DNA of 7,504 bases from Paratractidigestivibacter sp963611755 (GTDB taxonomy: Bacteria > Actinomycetota > Coriobacteriia > Coriobacteriales > Atopobiaceae), in assembly GCA_963611755.1 (NCBI GenBank), contig CAVDTK010000114.1:1-7504 (forward strand), written 5' to 3'. Position numbers and translations under genes: made by a program. The notes beneath the pieces were generated by a model, which searched no databases, was not told where the DNA came from, and saw nothing but the letters and a program-made list of their open reading frames with translations. This document shows, piece by piece, positions 6,000-7,504 of the stretch (positions are counted from its first letter, which is position 1; each line of letters starts with the position of its first letter).

Positions 6000-6440
6000 T
6001 TACCAGCTATACATGCCCATCGCGTCGCAGTTGACTACTTGGCCGTCATAAGCCTTATTGAAAAAGAAGTAGTAATTTCCGGCTCCGACATTCGTCCAGT
6101 CAAAATGTGAGCTTCCGTTTCTCAAAGCGGTCCTCTTGCCGCAATTAGTAGTGCCGATAGCGTTCTTGCGATAGAGGGTAATGTAGAAATAATCATTGCC
6201 CGCGATCCCCGTGCCAGAGCTGGTGTACGCCTTAAAATCACAGCCGATATTATCGAGGTCGTAATAGCGCGTGGACCCTGTCAAGGTAGTCCCAAACGAA
6301 AAGTTGCTGCCAAACCAGTTGCAGAGATCGATATCACCGGCATAGGCATTGATTGATGTCGCAAACAATCCAAGCGCCAATAGAAAACCGATCACGACTT
6401 TCAATGCAGGCATACGGGACGTTAACGCTTGCTGGGACAT
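6000..6440 (-). CDS. Secreted four-cysteine protein of unknown function
   Basis: This 146-aa protein is not recognised. A basic start (SRMPALK) and hydrophobic VVIGFLLALGLFATSI core end in NAYA, a good signal peptidase I site after about residue 34 (AYA|GDI). The mature part, about 112 aa, is rich in Gly, Ser, Thr, Asn and aromatics and contains exactly four Cys (40, 67, 100, 138). That suggests two disulfides in an extracellular beta-rich domain. The tail is GNYYFFFNKAYDGQVVNC followed by DAMGMYSW. There is no lipobox, LPXTG motif or double-glycine leader. It is the first gene of the minus-strand cassette and has the strongest ribosome-binding site. A bacteriocin-like effector, signal molecule or surface ligand are all possible. 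Local composition is clearly AT-richer than the backbone. Confidence 0.78.
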   Translation of the reverse strand: MSQQALTSRMPALKVVIGFLLALGLFATSINAYAGDIDLCNWFGSNFSFGTTLTGSTRYYDLDNIGCDFKAYTSSGTGIAGNDYFYITLYRKNAIGTTNCGKRTALRNGSSHFDWTNVGAGNYYFFFNKAYDGQVVNCDAMGMYSW

Positions 6441-6444
6441 GGCT

Positions 6445-6451
6445 CCTCCTT
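6445..6451 (-). promoter_or_regulatory. Strong ribosome-binding site deciding the secreted-protein start
   Basis: On the minus strand this reads AAGGAGG, four bases before the ATG at 6438-6440. The alternative Met10 (6413) has no such sequence upstream, so the start at 6440 is preferred. Confidence 0.8.
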
Positions 6452-6503
6452 AGATTGGGGCTTACGTTGAGAAGGATGTACACCACAAGCTGAGTACTGT
6501 CTG

Positions 6504-6524
6504 TAGTTTGGCCGTATGCAACTA
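6504..6524. promoter_or_regulatory. Small interrupted dyad upstream of the cassette
   Basis: TAGTT (6504-6508) and AACTA (6520-6524) are separated by 11 bp, 64-84 bp upstream of the secreted-protein start. It could be a binding site for the cassette regulator, but the arms are only 5 bp. The rest of 6452-6624 shows no gene and no clear -35/-10 pair. Confidence 0.2.
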
Positions 6525-6624
6525 AGAACGACACGGTTTAGCTGGGAAAACAACGATTGTTGACATGCCCTCACGCATAACGGCGACCCTGATTTTCCGC
6601 GACGTGCGGGAGGGGGCTCCGGAT

Positions 6625-6840
6625 GGGAGGTCATGTCGGCGGGGCTTCTTGGCATCAATAACGATGAGCTTTTGTATTTTGTACAGAAATAGCGAGTAGC
6701 AAGGCGTTTTTGTGAAACAAAACCGCAGGTAGCTGAGGCGGCACCTCAGCGGCTACTCGGGATTCTTGTGCAAAATACAAAAGTTCGCGATTATCGGTGG
6801 AGAGAAGCCCTTCGGCCGTGTCCTTAGGCGCAGTTTCGCA
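6625..6840 (-). repeat. Palindromic repeat, copy B (MITE-like), inverted relative to copy A
   Basis: This is homologous to copy A across about 180 bp with no net indel in my hand alignment (roughly 80% identity), in the opposite orientation. Several dyads share one centre, 6726. They are GAGCTTTTGTATTTTGTAC (6666-6684) with GTGCAAAATACAAAAGTTC (6768-6786); CGAGTAGC (6693-6700) with GCTACTCG (6752-6759); GGGCTTCT (6642-6649) with AGAAGCCC (6803-6810); and an outer match of 16/23 between 6627-6649 and 6803-6825. An off-centre hairpin, GCTGAGG (6732-6738) with CCTCAGC (6744-6750), also occurs. The conserved head lies at 6803-6840. It is the better-preserved copy and lies upstream of the cassette. 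Confidence 0.87.
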
Positions 6841-6845
6841 TGAGC

Positions 6846-6870
6846 CGAAGGCCACTTAACGTGGCCTTCG
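6846..6870. repeat. Perfect 10-bp-stem hairpin
   Basis: CGAAGGCCAC (6846-6855) and GTGGCCTTCG (6861-6870) flank a 5-nt loop TTAAC. No T-tract follows on either strand, so it is not a standard intrinsic terminator. It abuts the outer end of repeat B. Confidence 0.6.
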
Positions 6871-6892
6871 TGCGAACAGGACTGTTTGAGCA

Positions 6893-6917
6893 CTAAGGGC
6901 ACGACCGGAGGGCTTCT
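6893..6917 (+). repeat. Third copy of the repeat head
   Basis: This matches the head of repeats A (4015-4039) and B (6803-6827, reverse) at 22 of 25 positions. It is followed after exactly 16 nt by another inverted-repeat structure (6934-7008), the same spacing as in A and B. The downstream palindrome differs in sequence, so this is a divergent or recombined member of the family. Confidence 0.65.
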
Positions 6918-6933
6918 GGCCAGGACAGGGCAA

Positions 6934-7008
6934 TTAGTGTACATAAATATAAGAGACGCACCGGATAAGAGACATATCCGGTGCGTCCATTGAAATCATG
7001 TACACTAA
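6934..7008. repeat. 75-bp symmetric nested palindrome (cruciform)
   Basis: Outer arms TTAGTGTACAT (6934-6944) and ATGTACACTAA (6998-7008) are perfect. Each is followed by 10 unpaired bases and then perfect 13-bp inner arms (6955-6967 and 6975-6987) with a 7-nt loop. The layout 11-10-13-7-13-10-11 is exactly symmetric about 6971. It ends 5 bp from the stop codon of the small cysteine-rich gene. Confidence 0.75.
6955..6987 (-). terminator. Likely terminator of the P-type ATPase / small-protein unit
   Basis: The 13-bp perfect GC-containing stem (GACGCACCGGATA with its complement, 7-nt loop) lies 26 bp after the TAG at 7014-7016. On the minus strand it is followed by the T-rich run TCTTATATTTATG. 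On the plus strand CATTGAAATC follows, which is poorer. The T-tract is interrupted, so efficiency is uncertain. Confidence 0.55.
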
Positions 7009-7013
7009 ACAGC

Positions 7014-7304
7014 CTACGCGCGGTCGAACTCCCCGAGCGTCTCGTGACCCTCTTCGCACCCTAGGCACATGAAAGGGGCGATACCGTCGAAGCTCTTGCC
7101 CTGCGCGACGTATTCCCTCCAGTCGATGATGTTCCCGCCACCGCATGCCTTATGAATCCCGCATTGATGCTCCAGTGAATACAGGTATGCGTCAATACTC
7201 TTAAAAAACGTATCAACCTGGTCGTTTTTTCCGGCCGCGACCTTGGCAAGGTCCTCATCGCTCATCTGTGAGAACTTGTGCATCATCTCGATCTCGTCGG
7301 ACAT
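7014..7304 (-). CDS. Small Cys-rich protein with a double-glycine-like leader motif
   Basis: This 96-aa protein is not recognised as a named family. Residues 14-25, MSDEDLAKVAAG, closely match the LSDEELExVxGG leader end seen in Nif11/NHLP-type and class II bacteriocin precursors, with AG in place of GG. The following 71 residues hold four Cys (48, 54, 80, 83), the last two as a CLGC pair, plus His46, His51 and His87, and a CGGG turn. It could be a precursor peptide, or a small metal-binding protein serving the ATPase gene in front of it. The start has AAAGGAG five bases upstream and lies inside the ATPase 3' end (22-bp overlap). No maturation enzyme or peptidase-transporter is visible in the window. 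Confidence 0.68.
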   Translation of the reverse strand: MSDEIEMMHKFSQMSDEDLAKVAAGKNDQVDTFFKSIDAYLYSLEHQCGIHKACGGGNIIDWREYVAQGKSFDGIAPFMCLGCEEGHETLGEFDRA

Positions 7305-7504
7305 GGGAGCTCCTTTCGCGTCGAAGTTCGCGCCGCACGACGGGCGGGCGCGACAGGCTCCATCTTACACCCGCCGCGCTCGAGGTAGGGGCGGTCGAGA
7401 AGAGGCAACGTGTTGATCGCCGCGATCGCCAGGGTCGACGCGTTGTGCAGGTAGGCCGCCATGGTGATGGGCATGATCGACGCCACGCCGGCGGCGATAA
7501 GCGC
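7283..7504 (-). CDS. Heavy-metal-type P-type ATPase, C-terminal fragment (runs off right edge)
   Basis: The last 73 residues are visible. ALIAAGVASIMPITMAAYLH followed by NASTLAIAAINTLPLL matches the final membrane helices of P1B-type metal ATPases, which end in a P-x-x-AAxLHN-x-STxxVxxN pattern. A basic tail (ARRAARTSTRK) follows. These pumps move metal ions such as Cu+, Zn2+, Cd2+ or Co2+ across the membrane using ATP; the specificity-determining helices lie outside the window. The frame has no start within the window that should be taken as real. The TGA at 7283-7285 lies inside the next gene. Confidence 0.8.
   Translation of the reverse strand, partial: ALIAAGVASIMPITMAAYLHNASTLAIAAINTLPLLDRPYLERGGCKMEPVAPARRAARTSTRKELPCPTRSR

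Noticed and set aside
6560..6565. TTGACA on the plus strand as a -35 box
   Set aside because: No -10-like hexamer at 16-18 bp and no plus-strand gene downstream.
6422..6658. ORF upstream of the secreted-protein gene on the minus strand
   Set aside because: It overlaps the strong ribosome-binding site and start of the secreted gene in another frame; the translation has no recognisable feature.
6655..6944. Small minus-strand ORFs across repeat B (6655-6855, 6753-6944)
   Set aside because: Same reason as for repeat A; no ribosome-binding site that stands out.
3977..7013. CRISPR array or tandem repeat array suggested by the recurring motif
   Set aside because: Only two full and one partial copy, in mixed orientation and far apart, with palindromic structure; no repeat-spacer series.

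Overview
The window looks like chromosomal DNA from a high-GC Gram-positive host, most likely a Coriobacteriia relative (Collinsella/Olsenella type). This is inferred from four things: a GC-rich backbone, a mannose-family PTS with separate IIA, IIB and IIC genes, membrane-embedded LuxR-type regulators, and the absence of Gram-negative features. The species cannot be fixed from the sequence alone.

Region 1 (1-2590) is a sugar-uptake locus. Three minus-strand genes run IIA (1063-1494), IIB (458-946) and the start of IIC (1-379, running off the left edge). Together they form a mannose/fructose/sorbose-family phosphotransferase system. A DeoR-type regulator (1835-2590, +) is transcribed divergently. 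The 340-bp gap between them holds a perfect 10-bp-arm palindrome at 1591-1613 and a weak extended -10 candidate, so local control of the PTS by this regulator is the natural reading.

Region 2 (2591-3976) is one plus-strand Nramp-family Mn/Fe transporter. The 132 bp before it hold two dyads that resemble DtxR/MntR-family operators, which would fit metal-dependent control.

Region 3 (about 4002-6840) is an AT-richer three-gene minus-strand cassette: a secreted four-cysteine protein (6000-6440), a VanZ-like membrane protein (5380-5943) and a membrane protein with two LuxR-type helix-turn-helix domains (4178-5398). The last two overlap by 19 bp. The cassette is bounded by two copies of the same palindromic repeat of roughly 170-200 bp in opposite orientation (A at 4002-4201, B at 6625-6840). 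This gives it the look of a transferred or rearranging unit, possibly a self-contained envelope-sensing or signalling module.

Region 4 (6841-7504) holds a perfect 10-bp hairpin, a third and divergent member of the repeat family (6893-7008) containing a 75-bp symmetric cruciform that probably terminates transcription, a small cysteine-rich protein with a double-glycine-like leader motif (7014-7304), and the C-terminal end of a heavy-metal P-type ATPase (7283 to beyond the right edge). The last two genes overlap by 22 bp and are probably co-translated.

No tRNA, rRNA, CRISPR array, transposase or integrase was seen.
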